From Halothiobacillus sp. 35-54-62 (GTDB lineage: Bacteria > Pseudomonadota > Gammaproteobacteria > Halothiobacillales > Halothiobacillaceae): a DNA stretch of 64,000 nucleotides. Location: assembly GCA_002281295.1 (NCBI GenBank), contig NCFS01000001.1, positions 42,148-106,147 on the forward strand. Reading direction: 5' to 3'. The position numbers and the translations under genes are program-made. The notes under the pieces are model-generated. The model was not told the DNA's origin. It saw only the letters and a program-made list of their open reading frames with translations, and did not search any database. Positions 38,779-50,049 of the stretch are shown piece by piece (the first letter of the stretch is position 1; each line of letters starts with the position of its first letter).

Positions 38779-38838
38779 GAGTTATGCAAACCCAAGTTAA
38801 TCAACCTCAAGCTAATTAAACTTAAGTTAGTCAAACCA
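38779..38838. repeat. Four degenerate 15-bp tandem units across the nuoH stop codon
   Basis: On the plus strand the units are 38779-38793 (GAGTTATGCAAACCC), 38794-38808 (AAGTTAATCAACCTC), 38809-38823 (AAGCTAATTAAACTT) and 38824-38838 (AAGTTAGTCAAACCA). The last unit covers the final codons and TAA stop of nuoH (38827-38829). Read on the coding strand, each unit repeats a version of the Asp-stop-Leu end of the gene, in frame because the unit is 15 bases. They fill the 66-base nuoH-nuoI gap. Confidence 0.6.
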
Positions 38839-39885
38839 AGGCCCTACTTTAAAATAAACCAACACACCCTCAACAAAAATCCAAAGGATGGTCACAGGGA
38901 TAAATACCTTCCAGCCCAGGCGCATAATTTGATCATACCGATAACGGGGGAATGTCGCTCGGAACCATAAAAACAAGAAGAGCAAGATCACAATTTTAAG
39001 GAAGAACCACAAAATTCCCGGAATAAAACCAGTGAACGATTCCAACGCAGTGCCTTGAAAGGGCGAGAGCCAACCGCCTAAAAACAGCAATGCTGTGAGG
39101 GCGGAAATTAGAATCATGCTGGCATATTCCGCCAACATAAAGAGCGCGAAGGTGATGCCGGAATATTCGACATGAAAACCGGCGACAATTTCAGACTCCC
39201 CTTCGGATATATCAAACGGCGCGCGGTTGGTTTCGGCTACCCCAGAGATAAAGTACACCACAAACATGGGTAACAAGGGCAGCCAATACCAATTGAGTAG
39301 TCCGCCGGATTGTTTTTCAACAATTTCTGAAAGGTTTAAACTTTTGGCCGCCATAAGCACGCCCACCAGGGCAAAACCCATAGCAAGCTCATAGGCAACT
39401 TTGTGCGCCGCAGAGCGCATTCCACCGAGTAGCGCGTATTTGGAGTTCGATGCCCAACCGGCCAAAATAACCCCATACACACCCGCCGCGCCGATGGCCA
39501 ACACATACAGCAACCCTGCATTAATATTGGAGAGCACCCAACCTTTATCAAATGGAATAACCGCCCACGCCACAAATGAGGCCACCAATATAAGCACGGG
39601 CGCAAAGTAGAATATGAATTTATTGGCCACATTGGGCGTAATAATTTCTTTAAATAACAGCTTGAATACATCCGCAAAAGGCTGAAACAAGCCATAGGGT
39701 CCCACACGATTAGGGCCGATACGCACTTGCATGTAGCCAATCACTTTGCGCTCAAAGTAGGTGAGATAAGCCACCGCGATCACAAGCGGCAACAAAACCA
39801 CCAGCACCAGCAGGGTCGTTACGATGAGGTATTGCCAATCGGGCGACATCCACCCCAACAGGGGAGATAACCATTGCGCTAACAT
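38827..39885 (-). CDS. nuoH: NADH-quinone oxidoreductase subunit H
   Basis: Eight-helix membrane subunit forming the quinone chamber with NuoB and NuoD. 352 residues. Conserved parts: [20 protein letters not shown] near 43, [20 protein letters not shown] near 142, and the charged loop [20 protein letters not shown] near 218 with its many acidic residues. It overlaps the nuoG end by 7 bases. Confidence 0.97.
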   Translation of the reverse strand: MLAQWLSPLLGWMSPDWQYLIVTTLLVLVVLLPLVIAVAYLTYFERKVIGYMQVRIGPNRVGPYGLFQPFADVFKLLFKEIITPNVANKFIFYFAPVLILVASFVAWAVIPFDKGWVLSNINAGLLYVLAIGAAGVYGVILAGWASNSKYALLGGMRSAAHKVAYELAMGFALVGVLMAAKSLNLSEIVEKQSGGLLNWYWLPLLPMFVVYFISGVAETNRAPFDISEGESEIVAGFHVEYSGITFALFMLAEYASMILISALTALLFLGGWLSPFQGTALESFTGFIPGILWFFLKIVILLFLFLWFRATFPRYRYDQIMRLGWKVFIPVTILWIFVEGVLVYFKVGPWFD

Positions 39886-42266
39886 GCCACTGCCTCCCGC
39901 ATAACCTCGACGGTGCCACCCTCAGCGGGTAACCCAGCGGTTGCAGCGCCGATATAAATCAGCAAAGAACCAGCTGGCACGCCCTCATCTACTTGAATCG
40001 GCAAAGATTGAGTGCGCCCCGCTTGCGTAATAGCCAGCAGCTCACCTGCCGCCCAACCCTGTGCGGCGGCATCCTTCGGGCTAACCAGACAATGATTTTG
40101 CCTCATTGCCAACTCCGTCATTTGCAACGGGCCCGCTCGGCGCACAACCCCATTAATACCATAAACGGCGATGGGCGCAATCCGCGTCCAAGCGTCCGCG
40201 TGCACTTCGGGTCGCGTGATGGCACCCAGCACTTCGCTTAAATTCGATAAATTAATGTGGGCGCATTGCGCTTGGATATCGCCTCGAATTTGAGCCGCGT
40301 CTAGGTAGTCAAACCCACTTAAATCCAGCAAGGTGCCCAGCACCCGCAGCACCTTCCAGCCCGGACGTGAATCAGCGAAAGAACGCACGATACCGCGCTG
40401 TGGCTGCCAGCGGCCTTCGCCATTTACCCAAGTGCCCGCCGATTCAACGGCGGTGCCGATCGGCAGAAGAATATTCGCGTAATCGAGTTGATGCGCGGAG
40501 ACATGCGCCGTAAAACAGACCACGCACTCGGCGGATTTCAGACGATTAAGCGCGGCCATACCGGCGATTGAATCGAACTCAGGTTCAACGCCATAAAGCA
40601 GCATGGCAGGTTTGGGTTCAGCCAACAGCAACGAGGCATGAGCGCCTGAACCAATGGCCGGCTGCCCACCCGGCAATCGGTGGGGCACCGCACCGGCCAG
40701 CCAAGCCCCGGATTGATTCGCGCCTTGAGGCAAAACCCCCAACGCTGCATCGGTCGCTTTGGCGATTTGTGTCGCTAAATAACGAATAGCGCCAAAATTT
40801 GCATCGTTTTGCGCCAGATGACCTAAGAAAATCGCGCGCCGTTTGCCTTTTTTGAGATCCGCCAACAGGCCATCAATCATCAGCGCATCAACGGGCGCGG
40901 ATTCAACTAAAGTTTCAGGCAATAAAACCCCAGCCGCCCGAGCCAAAACAATCAAAACATCCAGCATACCGGCCTGCGCGCCCGATACCCATTGTGTCGC
41001 ATTGAAGGTTAATGCCTGCTCATAAGGATGCACTAAATGAATTTTCGCCCGGCCTTTGATTGCCGCTTGGCGCAATCTGTGGCCAAAGAGCGGGATTTCT
41101 TCTCGCACCATGGCACCCACCAGCACCACCGCATCAAGTTTGCTTATATCGGCAATATCCATCCCAAACCAAGGCATCACCCCATCACCCGCATCGGCGG
41201 AAAAATCCATTTGACGTAACCGATGATCAACATGGTTGGAGCCTAAGCCACGAATGAGTTTTTGAAATAGGTACAGCTCTTCCAGGCTGGCATTGGGTGA
41301 AATGAGCCCACCCAAAGCATTCGCGCCTTGCGCTTGCACCAACGCCTGCACCGATTGCGCCACCTCAGCCAAGGCGGTATCCCAATCGACCACGTGCCAC
41401 TGGCCATTTCGTTTAATTTGCGGCTGCGCGAGGCGATCATCGGTAAACAAGCCCGTATAAGCGAACCGATCTCGATCAGCCAGCCAAGTTTCGTTGATTA
41501 ATTCGTTATCACGCGGCACGGCGCGCATGATTTTGTTCTCGCGCGTGTGCAAATAGAGGTTGGAGCCAAAAGCATCTTGTGTGGCAACATGCGGTTGCTG
41601 CACCAGTTCCCAGGCGCGATAAGTATAGCGGGCAGGCTTTGAGGTAAGTGCGCCCACCGGGCATAAGTCAATCACGTTACCCGATAACTCAGAGCTCACA
41701 CTTTTGGCGATATAGGTGCCAATTTCCATGTGATCCGAACGACCCACCACGCCCAATTCTTTGAGGCCGGCAATTTCTTCACCAAACCGCACACACCGCG
41801 TGCAATGGATGCAGCGGGTCATGTCGGTTGCAATCAAAGGGCCAATATCTTTATCTTTAACCACGCGCTTGGCTTCGGAATATTGCCCGACCCCTTCGCC
41901 GTAGCCCATGGCCACATCTTGCAGCTCGCACTCACCGCCTTGATCGCAAATTGGGCAGTCAAGAGGATGATTAATGAGCAAAAATTCCATGGTAGAACGC
42001 TGTGCCGCCAAAGCCTTTGGGCTGCGGGTTTGTACCCGCATACCCTCAGAAATGGGCGTTGAACACGCGGGCAAAGGCTTGGGCGCGCGTTCGACTTCAA
42101 CCAAACACATCCGGCAATTAGCAGCGATAGACAGCTTGCGGTGATAACAAAAACGCGGAATGGTGATACCCGCCTGATCGGTAACTTCGATCAGCATGTC
42201 ACCCTTACGGCCTTGCAACCGATGGCCATCCACCTCAATGGTGATCAAATCGTCGTGAATACTCAA
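39879..42266 (-). CDS. nuoG: NADH-quinone oxidoreductase subunit G
   Basis: Largest peripheral subunit. 795 residues. The N-terminal [2Fe-2S] domain ([16 protein letters not shown]) is followed by [16 protein letters not shown] for the His/Cys-ligated cluster and [10 protein letters not shown] for a [4Fe-4S], then a long molybdopterin-oxidoreductase-like domain without cofactor. The start is uncertain. I use a TTG ([14 protein letters not shown]) 20 bases after the nuoF stop. An in-frame ATG at 42305, inside nuoF, would add 13 residues that do not resemble the family. Confidence 0.93.
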   Translation of the reverse strand: MSIHDDLITIEVDGHRLQGRKGDMLIEVTDQAGITIPRFCYHRKLSIAANCRMCLVEVERAPKPLPACSTPISEGMRVQTRSPKALAAQRSTMEFLLINHPLDCPICDQGGECELQDVAMGYGEGVGQYSEAKRVVKDKDIGPLIATDMTRCIHCTRCVRFGEEIAGLKELGVVGRSDHMEIGTYIAKSVSSELSGNVIDLCPVGALTSKPARYTYRAWELVQQPHVATQDAFGSNLYLHTRENKIMRAVPRDNELINETWLADRDRFAYTGLFTDDRLAQPQIKRNGQWHVVDWDTALAEVAQSVQALVQAQGANALGGLISPNASLEELYLFQKLIRGLGSNHVDHRLRQMDFSADAGDGVMPWFGMDIADISKLDAVVLVGAMVREEIPLFGHRLRQAAIKGRAKIHLVHPYEQALTFNATQWVSGAQAGMLDVLIVLARAAGVLLPETLVESAPVDALMIDGLLADLKKGKRRAIFLGHLAQNDANFGAIRYLATQIAKATDAALGVLPQGANQSGAWLAGAVPHRLPGGQPAIGSGAHASLLLAEPKPAMLLYGVEPEFDSIAGMAALNRLKSAECVVCFTAHVSAHQLDYANILLPIGTAVESAGTWVNGEGRWQPQRGIVRSFADSRPGWKVLRVLGTLLDLSGFDYLDAAQIRGDIQAQCAHINLSNLSEVLGAITRPEVHADAWTRIAPIAVYGINGVVRRAGPLQMTELAMRQNHCLVSPKDAAAQGWAAGELLAITQAGRTQSLPIQVDEGVPAGSLLIYIGAATAGLPAEGGTVEVMREAVAC

Positions 42267-42285
42267 AGACTTAACCCTGTATTTG

Positions 42286-43575
42286 TTAGACCGTCGCCAA
42301 ACCATCAGCAATCATGCTGTGACCATGCTCAATGTAATATTCGAACTCGGGACGAAAATATTTAAGAAAGCTACGCACGGGCACCGCCGCCGCATCACCC
42401 AACGCACAAATGGTTCGCCCTTCGATTTTGCTGGCCACATCATCTAACCGATTGAGATCCGCCATCGCGCCCTTGCCTTCAACAATGCGGGTCAACATTC
42501 GATAGAGCCAACCTGTGCCCTCGCGGCAGGGTGTGCACTGGCCGCACGATTCGGAATAATAAAACCGTGAAATCCGCTGCAAAGCGCGCACCATGCAAGC
42601 CGAATCATCAATCACGATCAAACCGCCCGAGCCTAGAAACGTACCCGACTTGGCAATGGAATCGTAATCCATGCGTGTTTTAAGCATGATGTCGCCCGGA
42701 ATAACGGGGGTTGATGAGCCCCCAGGAATCACCGCTTTGAGCTTGCGCCCTGCCCGCACCCCACCGGCCATCGCTAATAAATCCGCAAAGGGCGTGCCCA
42801 TGGGAATCTCAAAAACCCCGGGCTTTGCCACATGACCCGATACGGAGAAAAGCTTAACCCCACCACTGTTGGGTACGCCCAAATCAGCAAACCATTGACC
42901 ACCCTTGCGCATAATGGCAGGAACCGACGATAAGGTTTCGGTGTTATTGACCGTGGTCGGGCGGCCATACAAGCCAAAGTTCGCCGGAAAGGGCGGCTTA
43001 AACCGGGGCTGGCCTTTTTTGCCTTCCAAGGATTCGAGCAGCGCCGTTTCCTCGCCGCAAATATAGGCGCCCGCACCGAGCGTGCCATGCAAATCAAAGT
43101 CGATACCCGAGCCTTGAATATTTTTGCCGAGCAACCCCAAGGCGTACGCTTCTTTTAGCGCCGTCTCGAATCGCCGGAACACCAAATCGGTAAACTCGCC
43201 CCGCATGTAGTTATAGCCAACCGTGGCACCAATCGTGTAGCCGGCAATGGCCATTCCCTCAACCAAAGCATGCGGATTATTCAGCAAAATTTGACGATCT
43301 TTGGCCGTACCCGGCTCAGATTCATCGGAATTACACACCACATATTTTTGCCCCGGGGCATTGCGCGGCATAAACGACCATTTAAGCCCCGTAGGAAACC
43401 CCGCGCCACCACGACCACGCAAATTAGAGGCTTTAAGCTCTTCAATAATCAGCGAAGGATCGGTATTTTCAGCCAAAATTTTTCGCCACGCTGAATACCC
43501 GCCAATTTTGAGATAACTCTCCAGCGTCCAGGGCTCATCGAACTGCATCGTGGCAAAGCAGACTTGTTCAGTCAT
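42286..43575 (-). CDS. nuoF: NADH-quinone oxidoreductase subunit F
   Basis: NADH- and FMN-binding subunit where electrons enter. 429 residues from [19 protein letters not shown] motifs [16 protein letters not shown] near 55 and [16 protein letters not shown] near 170, and the [4Fe-4S] N3 motif [16 protein letters not shown] near 345, are complete. The start has GGAG 8 bases upstream and lies 4 bases after nuoE. The ten extra upstream codons are not used. Confidence 0.97.
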   Translation of the reverse strand: MTEQVCFATMQFDEPWTLESYLKIGGYSAWRKILAENTDPSLIIEELKASNLRGRGGAGFPTGLKWSFMPRNAPGQKYVVCNSDESEPGTAKDRQILLNNPHALVEGMAIAGYTIGATVGYNYMRGEFTDLVFRRFETALKEAYALGLLGKNIQGSGIDFDLHGTLGAGAYICGEETALLESLEGKKGQPRFKPPFPANFGLYGRPTTVNNTETLSSVPAIMRKGGQWFADLGVPNSGGVKLFSVSGHVAKPGVFEIPMGTPFADLLAMAGGVRAGRKLKAVIPGGSSTPVIPGDIMLKTRMDYDSIAKSGTFLGSGGLIVIDDSACMVRALQRISRFYYSESCGQCTPCREGTGWLYRMLTRIVEGKGAMADLNRLDDVASKIEGRTICALGDAAAVPVRSFLKYFRPEFEYYIEHGHSMIADGLATV

Positions 43576-43579
43576 GGCG

Positions 43580-44077
43580 TTACTCCAACTGATCCAAAAT
43601 GGCATCCACTTTTTCAGGGGTGAGCCGTTCGTAATAGACGTGATCGACTTGCATCATAGGCCCCCCATCGCAGGCAGCCAGGCATTCTTCTTCAACTTTA
43701 AGATAAATACGGCCATCCGGTGTGGATTGCCCAAGCTTAATGCCGAGCTTGCGCTCGCAATGCGCCACGATGTCATCGGAGCCCATCAGTGCGCAGGAAA
43801 TATTGGTGCAAATCGACACATGATGCCGACCACAGGGCTTGGTTTCTAACATCGAATAAAATGTGGCCACTTCATAGACAGAAATGGGCGGAATTTCGAG
43901 GTACTCGGCCACCGCATCCATGAGTTCTGTCGTTAAAAAGCCTGAATTTTGGTGCTGCGTTTCCCGCAAGGCCGCCAAGAGCGCTGATTGCTTTTGCTCC
44001 GGTGGGTATTTGCCAAGCCAATGATCAATTTCATGGCGCGTATGTTCGGTTAACAAATGAACTTTACTGGCTTTCAT
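43580..44077 (-). CDS. nuoE: NADH-quinone oxidoreductase subunit E
   Basis: Thioredoxin-like subunit holding the off-path [2Fe-2S] cluster N1a. 165 residues with the four ligands in [10 protein letters not shown] (near 84-93) and [14 protein letters not shown] (near 128). It shares a base with the nuoD stop (TAATG). Confidence 0.97.
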   Translation of the reverse strand: MKASKVHLLTEHTRHEIDHWLGKYPPEQKQSALLAALRETQHQNSGFLTTELMDAVAEYLEIPPISVYEVATFYSMLETKPCGRHHVSICTNISCALMGSDDIVAHCERKLGIKLGQSTPDGRIYLKVEEECLAACDGGPMMQVDHVYYERLTPEKVDAILDQLE

Positions 44078-45330
44078 TAACGATCCACCTCACCAAAGAC
44101 AATATCTTGCGTGCCGATAATCGCCACGACATCGGCCAGCATGTGCCCGCGCGACATTTCATCCAGCGCCGACAAATGCGCAAAACCGGGCGCACGAACT
44201 TTCAACCGATACGGCTTGTTCGAGCCATCGGATACCAAATAAATACCAAACTCCCCCTTGGGGTGTTCGACCGCCGCATAGGTTTCACCCGCAGGCAAGC
44301 AATACCCTTCCGTAAAGAGCTTAAAGTGATGAATCAGGGATTCCATATCCGCTTTGACTTCTTCGCGGCGCGGTGGCGCAATTTTGCGGTCATCGACCAT
44401 AATCGGACCTGGGTTTTTACGCAGCCAATCGATGCACTGAATAATAATCCGGTTCGATTGGCGCATTTCCTCAACCCGCACCAGATACCGATCATAACAA
44501 TCGCCCGTGACGCCGACCGGAATATCAAAATCCAAACGATCGTATACCGCATAGGGTTGCTTTTTACGCAAATCCCAAGCCACACCAGAACCCCGCAACA
44601 TGGGACCGGTAAAACCCAAGGCAATCGCACGCTCCGGGGTTACTACACCGATGTTGACCGTGCGCTGTTTCCAGATGCGGTTATCGGTAAGCAGGGTTTC
44701 ATACTCATCAACATAGCCTGGGAAGCGCGCGGTAAAATCTTGCAAAAAATCCAGCAATGAGCCCTGACGCGACTCATTCATGCGGTTAACATCACGCGCA
44801 CTGTGCCACTGCGATTTCTCATACTGCGGCATGGAATCGGGCAGGTCGCGCGCCACGCCACCCGGGCGGTAATAGGTTGCATGCAGACGCGCACCCGATA
44901 CCGCTTCATAGCAATCCATCAGGTCTTCACGCTCGCGGAACGCATACAAAAAGACGGTCATGGCGCCAATATCGAGCGCGTGCGCGCCCAACCAAAGCAG
45001 GTGATTCAAAATGCGGGTGATTTCATCAAACATCACGCGGATATATTGCGCCCGTTCGGGGATTTCTAAATTCACCAACTGCTCAATAGCCCGCACATAA
45101 GCGTGCTCGTTGCACATCATCGAGACGTAATCCAAGCGGTCCATATACCCAATTGACTGATTATAGGGCTTACTTTCCGCGAGCTTTTCCGTACCGCGAT
45201 GCAGCAGTCCGATATGGGGATCCGCCCGCACGATGGTTTCCCCATCCATTTCGAGCACAAGGCGCAAAACCCCATGCGCAGACGGGTGCTGGGGGCCAAA
45301 ATTTAGGGTGTAATTCGCAATTTCAGGCAT
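44077..45330 (-). CDS. nuoD: NADH-quinone oxidoreductase subunit D
   Basis: 49-kDa subunit forming the quinone site with NuoB. 417 residues: [20 protein letters not shown] near 10 (contains the quinone-contacting His), [14 protein letters not shown] near 41, and the C-terminal [20 protein letters not shown] with [12 protein letters not shown]. It is separate from nuoC, unlike the E. coli nuoCD fusion. Confidence 0.98.
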   Translation of the reverse strand: MPEIANYTLNFGPQHPSAHGVLRLVLEMDGETIVRADPHIGLLHRGTEKLAESKPYNQSIGYMDRLDYVSMMCNEHAYVRAIEQLVNLEIPERAQYIRVMFDEITRILNHLLWLGAHALDIGAMTVFLYAFREREDLMDCYEAVSGARLHATYYRPGGVARDLPDSMPQYEKSQWHSARDVNRMNESRQGSLLDFLQDFTARFPGYVDEYETLLTDNRIWKQRTVNIGVVTPERAIALGFTGPMLRGSGVAWDLRKKQPYAVYDRLDFDIPVGVTGDCYDRYLVRVEEMRQSNRIIIQCIDWLRKNPGPIMVDDRKIAPPRREEVKADMESLIHHFKLFTEGYCLPAGETYAAVEHPKGEFGIYLVSDGSNKPYRLKVRAPGFAHLSALDEMSRGHMLADVVAIIGTQDIVFGEVDR

Positions 45331-45332
45331 GA

Positions 45333-46052
45333 CTACTTCCCGCCCTTGCCGAGATAACGACTGTCGTGACGATAAACACGCGGTACAAGCACGCGCGGCT
45401 CGATAGATACCGGCTCGTATACCACCCGATTTTTCTCAGGGTCATAGCGCACTTCCACATGCCCGATCAACGGGAAATCTTTGCGGAAGGGATGCCCTAC
45501 AAAACCATAATCCGTCAAAATTCGACGCATATCGGGATGATCATCAAACAAAATACCAAACAGATCAAACGCTTCACGCTCAAACCAATTCACAGTCGGC
45601 CACACTTGGGCGACCGAGGGCACCATGGGCGCATTGACATCTGGGCACGCAATGCGCACACGCAAACGCCAATTGTGTGTGTAAGAAAGCAAATGCGCGA
45701 CCACCACAAAACGGGGTCGAGTGGCTGCACCCATATCTAATGATTCACCAAATTTCAAACGCGCACTACTAGCGGGCTCAACCCCCCGGCTATAACCCGA
45801 GAAGGAAACCGTTTCCTCTCCCGCCCATTCCGACTGACCGTACTCAAGATAATCAACACCACACAAATCAACACATTGATCAAACGCGGTCGAGGGGGAT
45901 TGCGCAAGCAACTTGGCAGCGGCCAACCAATGCTCTGCCAAAACCTCAATGGTGAGCTCATCGAGCGCCTGGGTGGCATGCACCAAAAGCGAGCCTAAAA
46001 CAGCTTCCACTGCGGGCTGCAAGGTCGGATTGAGTTTTTGCTGCACAGTCAT
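45333..46052 (-). CDS. nuoC: NADH-quinone oxidoreductase subunit C
   Basis: 30-kDa subunit. 239 residues. The family signature is [20 protein letters not shown] near 155 followed by [12 protein letters not shown]. The C-terminal part ([17 protein letters not shown] and following) is typical of the proteobacterial protein. The stop is 2 bases before nuoD. Confidence 0.97.
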   Translation of the reverse strand: MTVQQKLNPTLQPAVEAVLGSLLVHATQALDELTIEVLAEHWLAAAKLLAQSPSTAFDQCVDLCGVDYLEYGQSEWAGEETVSFSGYSRGVEPASSARLKFGESLDMGAATRPRFVVVAHLLSYTHNWRLRVRIACPDVNAPMVPSVAQVWPTVNWFEREAFDLFGILFDDHPDMRRILTDYGFVGHPFRKDFPLIGHVEVRYDPEKNRVVYEPVSIEPRVLVPRVYRHDSRYLGKGGK

Positions 46053-46088
46053 TTGGTCATTTCACCCCGATTTTTAAGGCCAAATCCA

Positions 46089-46568
46089 TCAGCTACGCGC
46101 GATGGTATTGGTGCGACGAATCTTGTTTTGCAGCTGAATAATACCGTAGAGCAAGGCCTCGGCCGTGGGCGGGCAACCCGGCACATAAATATCAACCGGA
46201 ACAATGCGATCGCACCCCCGCACCACGGCGTAAGAGTAATGATAGTACCCCCCCCCGTTGGCGCAAGAACCCATCGAAATAACCCAACGTGGCTCGGCCA
46301 TTTGGTCATACACTTTGCGCAAAGCGGGCGCCATTTTATTAACCAAAGTGCCCGCCACAATCATCACATCTGATTGACGGGGGCTTGGACGAAACACCAC
46401 GCCAAAACGGTCTAAATCATAACGCGCCGCGCCCGCGTGCATCATTTCAACTGCGCAGCAGGCTAAACCGAACGTCATAGGCCACAGTGAGCCGGTGCGC
46501 GCCCAGTTAATGAGCTTATCGGCCGAGGTGGTGACAAACCCCTTATCAAAAACGCCTTCTATTCCCAT
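46089..46568 (-). CDS. nuoB: NADH-quinone oxidoreductase subunit B
   Basis: PSST subunit carrying terminal [4Fe-4S] cluster N2. 159 residues from [17 protein letters not shown]. Ligands are in [21 protein letters not shown] and [12 protein letters not shown], and all four cysteines are present. The chosen ATG overlaps the nuoA end by 10 bases. Confidence 0.97.
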   Translation of the reverse strand: MGIEGVFDKGFVTTSADKLINWARTGSLWPMTFGLACCAVEMMHAGAARYDLDRFGVVFRPSPRQSDVMIVAGTLVNKMAPALRKVYDQMAEPRWVISMGSCANGGGYYHYSYAVVRGCDRIVPVDIYVPGCPPTAEALLYGIIQLQNKIRRTNTIARS

Positions 46569-46915
46569 TCCAGCGCTCCTTTTTTCCACTCATAGATGAA
46601 GCCGATCACCAGAACCCCTAGAAAAATTGCCATGGCAATTAATCCAAAGTGCCCTATTTGATCGAGCGCCACGGCCCAAGGGAACAAAAAAGCGATTTCA
46701 AGATCAAAGATAATAAATAGAATGGCTACGAGATAGTAGCGAATATCAAATTTCATGCGCGCATCTTCAAATGCAGGAAAACCGCATTCGTAGGGCGCAT
46801 TTTTAGCCGGATCAGGCCGCTTAGGCGCCAGTAACTGACCGCCAAAAAGCAACCCTAACGAGAACAAGGTCGCAACACTGAAAAAAATCAGGATAGGAAG
46901 ATAACCTTCTAACAC
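46559..46915 (-). CDS. nuoA: NADH-quinone oxidoreductase subunit A
   Basis: Three-helix membrane subunit. 118 residues, the standard size, if the GTG ([14 protein letters not shown]) is the start. GAGGG lies 6 bases before it. The frame is open for 23 more codons upstream with no family similarity. The loop [20 protein letters not shown] with its exposed Cys and the helix [20 protein letters not shown] are conserved. First gene of the nuo operon. A 6-bp hairpin (46936-46951) lies in its leader. Confidence 0.95.
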   Translation of the reverse strand: MLEGYLPILIFFSVATLFSLGLLFGGQLLAPKRPDPAKNAPYECGFPAFEDARMKFDIRYYLVAILFIIFDLEIAFLFPWAVALDQIGHFGLIAMAIFLGVLVIGFIYEWKKGALEWE

Positions 46916-47033
46916 GGGGCACCCTCGTGGTCGGTGCGAACTTAGGTTCGCTGGTTTTTTGGCGCGCAAACTAAATCTCAGCACACAGTTTAGACTGCGG
47001 ACTGGTTTAATTCGATTGTATAAAAACAGTATT

Positions 47034-47118
47034 TGGTGCGGACGGTGGGACTCGAACCCACACAGCTTTCGCCACTACCCCCTCAAGATAGCGTGTCTAC
47101 CAATTCCACCACGTCCGC
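47034..47118 (-). tRNA. tRNA-Leu (anticodon GAG)
   Basis: 85 bases with encoded CCA. The acceptor is GCGGACG/CGTCCGC, the D arm has GGAATTGGTAGAC, the anticodon stem CTATC/GGTAG encloses loop TTGAGGG (anticodon GAG), a long class II variable arm follows, and the T arm is GTGGG-TTCGAGT-CCCAC. It lies between secG and nuoA on the same strand, the conserved secG-tRNA-Leu-nuo arrangement, and may be processed from a secG transcript. Confidence 0.95.
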
Positions 47119-47206
47119 TAAATTCTTAACTTGACCCCCGCAAGATTTATGCACCTTGCTTTAGCCAAATTTTGCCGAAGCTTGCGCTAAGGCCGCATCC
47201 CATTGC

Positions 47207-47641
47207 CTATTTCGGTGCGCCGCCGGTCGGGATATCCCCTTGCTTTGGCTCTGCCGTTGCAGGCGCCGGCTGTTCACTGCTGGGCGTGGATGGCACGTCC
47301 GCGGGTTTAGCCGGCGCTGAATTAACCGGCGCCACGGGGTTTTGCCCAGGCACCTCGTTTGAACCCGTACTTGAAACGGGCACAGAATTTACCACGCTCA
47401 ATGGCATATGTGAAGTATTAATGACATAAGCCAGCAACAAACTGGTGCCAAAGAAAGCCACAACTAGCCAGCCGGTTAACTTTTGCAAAAAGGTCGCCGC
47501 GCCCCGCGCGCCAAATACAGTACCCGATGAACCGGAACCAAACGCGGCACCCGCATCGGCGCCCTTACCGTGTTGAATTAAGACCAAGCCGATCAGCGTT
47601 AGCCCAATCAACACATGAACGATTAATATCAAAGTTTGCAT
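47207..47641 (-). CDS. secG: Preprotein translocase subunit SecG
   Basis: Small subunit of the SecYEG export channel. 144 residues from MQTLILIVHVLIGLTLIG. Two membrane helices (about 3-22 and 54-75) flank the conserved loop GKGADAGAAFGSGSSGTVFG. The C-terminal 65 residues are Pro/Ala/Ser-rich, low complexity and probably disordered. This makes the protein longer than the E. coli one (110). It starts 5 bases after tpiA. Confidence 0.95.
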   Translation of the reverse strand: MQTLILIVHVLIGLTLIGLVLIQHGKGADAGAAFGSGSSGTVFGARGAATFLQKLTGWLVVAFFGTSLLLAYVINTSHMPLSVVNSVPVSSTGSNEVPGQNPVAPVNSAPAKPADVPSTPSSEQPAPATAEPKQGDIPTGGAPK

Positions 47642-47646
47642 TATAC

Positions 47647-48411
47647 CTATCTCAACGAGTCGGCCGCAGCGCGACAAATAATCAGAAAATCTTCCGCTTT
47701 TAATGATGCGCCGCCAATTAAGCCGCCATCAATATCTGGCTCAGCAAATAACTCAGCCGCATTATCCGCTTTGACCGACCCGCCATACTGGATACGAACA
47801 GCGCGTGCCACAGCAGGGTTTTGCGTGCTAAGCACGCCACGAATCATAGCGTGCATAGCTTGTGCTTGCGCGGGCGAGGCGGTTAGCCCTGTGCCGATCG
47901 CCCAAATGGGCTCATAGGCGATTACGAGCCGCTCAAATTGCGCAATACCAATCTCATTCAACACGGCTTGAATTTGGCCTTCAACCACCGCGTTCATCTG
48001 CCCCGCTTCGCGCTCTTCAAGCGTTTCACCGACACAAAGCACGGGGGTGAGGCCCGATTTTAACGCGAGGTGTGTTTTGCGAGCGACAGTTTCATTGGTT
48101 TCACCAAATAGCGCGCGCCGCTCTGAGTGCCCAACCAATACATAACGACAACCCACTTCTCGCAGCATTTCAGCCGAAACTTCACCCGTGTACGCACCCG
48201 TTGTAAATTCAGAGCAATTTTGACCGCCCACCGCCAACGTTGTGTGCGCCGCTTGGTGAACAGTTTGGGGAATAAACACATGCGGCGGGCAAACCCCAAC
48301 ATCGACGACATCTAACGCGGGCATCCCCGAGAGGATGCTGGCGACTAATGCGTCAGAAGCGGCAGCGGTGCCGTTAAGCTTCCAGTTCCCGAGTACGATT
48401 GGCTTACGCAT
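47647..48411 (-). CDS. tpiA: Triosephosphate isomerase
   Basis: Interconverts dihydroxyacetone phosphate and glyceraldehyde 3-phosphate. 254 residues: [15 protein letters not shown] (active Lys) near 8, [12 protein letters not shown] (electrophilic His) near 95, catalytic Glu in [14 protein letters not shown] near 165, and phosphate loop [11 protein letters not shown] near 210. Leads the tpiA-secG-tRNA run. The 145 bases before it (to glmM) hold its promoter. Confidence 0.98.
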   Translation of the reverse strand: MRKPIVLGNWKLNGTAAASDALVASILSGMPALDVVDVGVCPPHVFIPQTVHQAAHTTLAVGGQNCSEFTTGAYTGEVSAEMLREVGCRYVLVGHSERRALFGETNETVARKTHLALKSGLTPVLCVGETLEEREAGQMNAVVEGQIQAVLNEIGIAQFERLVIAYEPIWAIGTGLTASPAQAQAMHAMIRGVLSTQNPAVARAVRIQYGGSVKADNAAELFAEPDIDGGLIGGASLKAEDFLIICRAAADSLR

Positions 48412-48556
48412 GCCGAGTTAATTCCCCTAAAATTGAAGCAATAAATGATATTTCAAGCACCAAAGCACACCGTGCCCGCCCCTAAAAAGGCCGCTAAGAT
48501 TACTTGTACCGCCTCGTTAAATCAATCTTTCAAACTAATTGCGCATAGATGCACGC

Positions 48557-49888
48557 CTAGCTTTGGCTCACAGCGCGAATTTCATTCGCCAAATTTTGCG
48601 CAAGCAGTGCTACCTGCTCACCGCTCTCACCTTCGACCATCACACGAATGAGCGGCTCTGTTCCTGAGGCGCGCAGCAATACTCGCCCTCGGTCACCTAA
48701 GGATTGCTCGGCTTTTTGCACGGCGCCCACAATGGCGGGATGATTGAAATCAACGCGTTGATCGGTTCGGATATTGATTAACGTTTGGGGGTAAATTTTC
48801 ACATCGGCCGCGAGTTGATGCAAAGGCTTGCCTGAGTGTTTAACTGCCGATACCACTTGCAGCGCGGCAATAATGCCATCTCCCGTGGTGTGTCGATCAA
48901 GGCAAAGAATATGCCCCGATGATTCCCCCCCCAGGAGCCAACCCTGGTGCTTTAATGCCTCGTGAACGTGCCGATCCCCGACCTTGGCGCGAAGAAAGGG
49001 GAGCCCCAGTTTTTTAATGGCCTGCTCTAAACCCAGGTTACTCATCTGCGTGCCGACCACGCCGCCCGCATAACCCGCTCGGCGCACGCGATCGGCTGCA
49101 ATGATATACAACAGCTTATCGCCATCCAGCACCCGACCTTCACCATCCACCATCAAAACACGATCCCCATCCCCATCCAGCGCAATACCTAAATCAGCCC
49201 GAAACTCCGCCACAGCGCGCTGTAAGGCAGCGGGCTCCGTGGAACCGACCCCTGAGTTAATATTCAAGCCATCCGGCTCAACCCCAATGCGGATCACCTC
49301 AGCGCCCAGCTCAGTGAACACCCTGGGCGCCACCTGATAGCCCGCACCATGCGCGCAATCCACCACAATACGAAAATTAGCAAGGCTCAATCCAATTTCA
49401 ACCGAGCTTTTGCAAAACTCAATATACCGACCCGGCGCATCATCAATACGCTGAGCCTTGCCCAACAAATTTGAAGGCGCGACCGTCATAGGCTCATCCA
49501 ACATCGCCTCTATTTGCGCTTCGATCGCATCGGGGAGCTTTTCACCGCTGGCAGAAAAAAACTTAACCCCGTTATCATGGAAAGGATTGTGCGACGCGCT
49601 AATGACAACGCCCGCAGAACCCCGCAGGGTTCGAGTAAGGTACGCAATAGCGGGGGTAGGCATGGGTCCAAGTAAACGCACATCCACGCCGGCAGCTGAA
49701 AAACCTGCCTCCAAGGCGGACTCAAACATATAGCCGGATATCCGAGTGTCTTTCCCAATTAAAACCCGCCGCCGGCCTTCCTGCCCAAGCACCATGCCGG
49801 CAGCCCAGCCCAGCTTAAGCACAAATTCAGGCGTCATCGGCCACTGCCCAACGGCACCCCGCACACCATCCGTACCAAACACCTTCAT
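48557..49888 (-). CDS. glmM: Phosphoglucosamine mutase
   Basis: Converts glucosamine 6-phosphate to glucosamine 1-phosphate for UDP-GlcNAc and cell-wall synthesis. 443 residues from [15 protein letters not shown]. Active-site phosphoserine loop [19 protein letters not shown] near 100, metal loop [13 protein letters not shown] near 240, sugar loop [12 protein letters not shown] near 325, phosphate loop [14 protein letters not shown] near 410. The open frame extends 21 codons upstream, without family similarity. folP would normally be adjacent, but here a cytochrome gene lies between. Confidence 0.97.
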   Translation of the reverse strand: MKVFGTDGVRGAVGQWPMTPEFVLKLGWAAGMVLGQEGRRRVLIGKDTRISGYMFESALEAGFSAAGVDVRLLGPMPTPAIAYLTRTLRGSAGVVISASHNPFHDNGVKFFSASGEKLPDAIEAQIEAMLDEPMTVAPSNLLGKAQRIDDAPGRYIEFCKSSVEIGLSLANFRIVVDCAHGAGYQVAPRVFTELGAEVIRIGVEPDGLNINSGVGSTEPAALQRAVAEFRADLGIALDGDGDRVLMVDGEGRVLDGDKLLYIIAADRVRRAGYAGGVVGTQMSNLGLEQAIKKLGLPFLRAKVGDRHVHEALKHQGWLLGGESSGHILCLDRHTTGDGIIAALQVVSAVKHSGKPLHQLAADVKIYPQTLINIRTDQRVDFNHPAIVGAVQKAEQSLGDRGRVLLRASGTEPLIRVMVEGESGEQVALLAQNLANEIRAVSQS

Positions 49889-49953
49889 TAACCCAGCTCC
49901 ATTCAAATTTTTAATCGCCCACATCCTACCCAAGCGGTTCGTGTTCACCAAAT

Positions 49954-49987
49954 AAAAAACCGCGCCAATCTAATTTGGCGCGGTTTT
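49954..49987 (-). terminator. Rho-independent terminator of the cytochrome c4 gene
   Basis: A perfect 13-bp stem AAAACCGCGCCAA / TTGGCGCGGTTTT with a 6-base loop, ending in TTTTTTATTT on the minus strand. It lies 55 bases after the cytochrome stop and 66 bases before the glmM start, so glmM needs its own promoter. Confidence 0.93.
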
Positions 49988-50010
49988 ATCTCATCAAAAC
50001 AATAGGCAAA

Positions 50011-50049
50011 AACAATTACTCAGAACAATTACTCAGAACGATTACTCAG
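50011..50049. repeat. Three 13-bp tandem units across the cytochrome c4 stop codon
   Basis: Units AACAATTACTCAG (50011-50023), AACAATTACTCAG (50024-50036) and AACGATTACTCAG (50037-50049) are directly adjacent. Two are identical and one differs by a single base. The last unit contains the TAA stop of the cytochrome gene (50042-50044), so the gene end CTGAGTAAT is copied twice into the 3' untranslated region. Confidence 0.8.

Noticed and set aside
46936..46951. GCGAAC-TTAG-GTTCGC hairpin followed by T-run on the plus strand as a terminator
   Set aside because: No plus-strand gene ends there. On the nuo coding strand there is no T-run, so at most it is a leader hairpin of nuoA.
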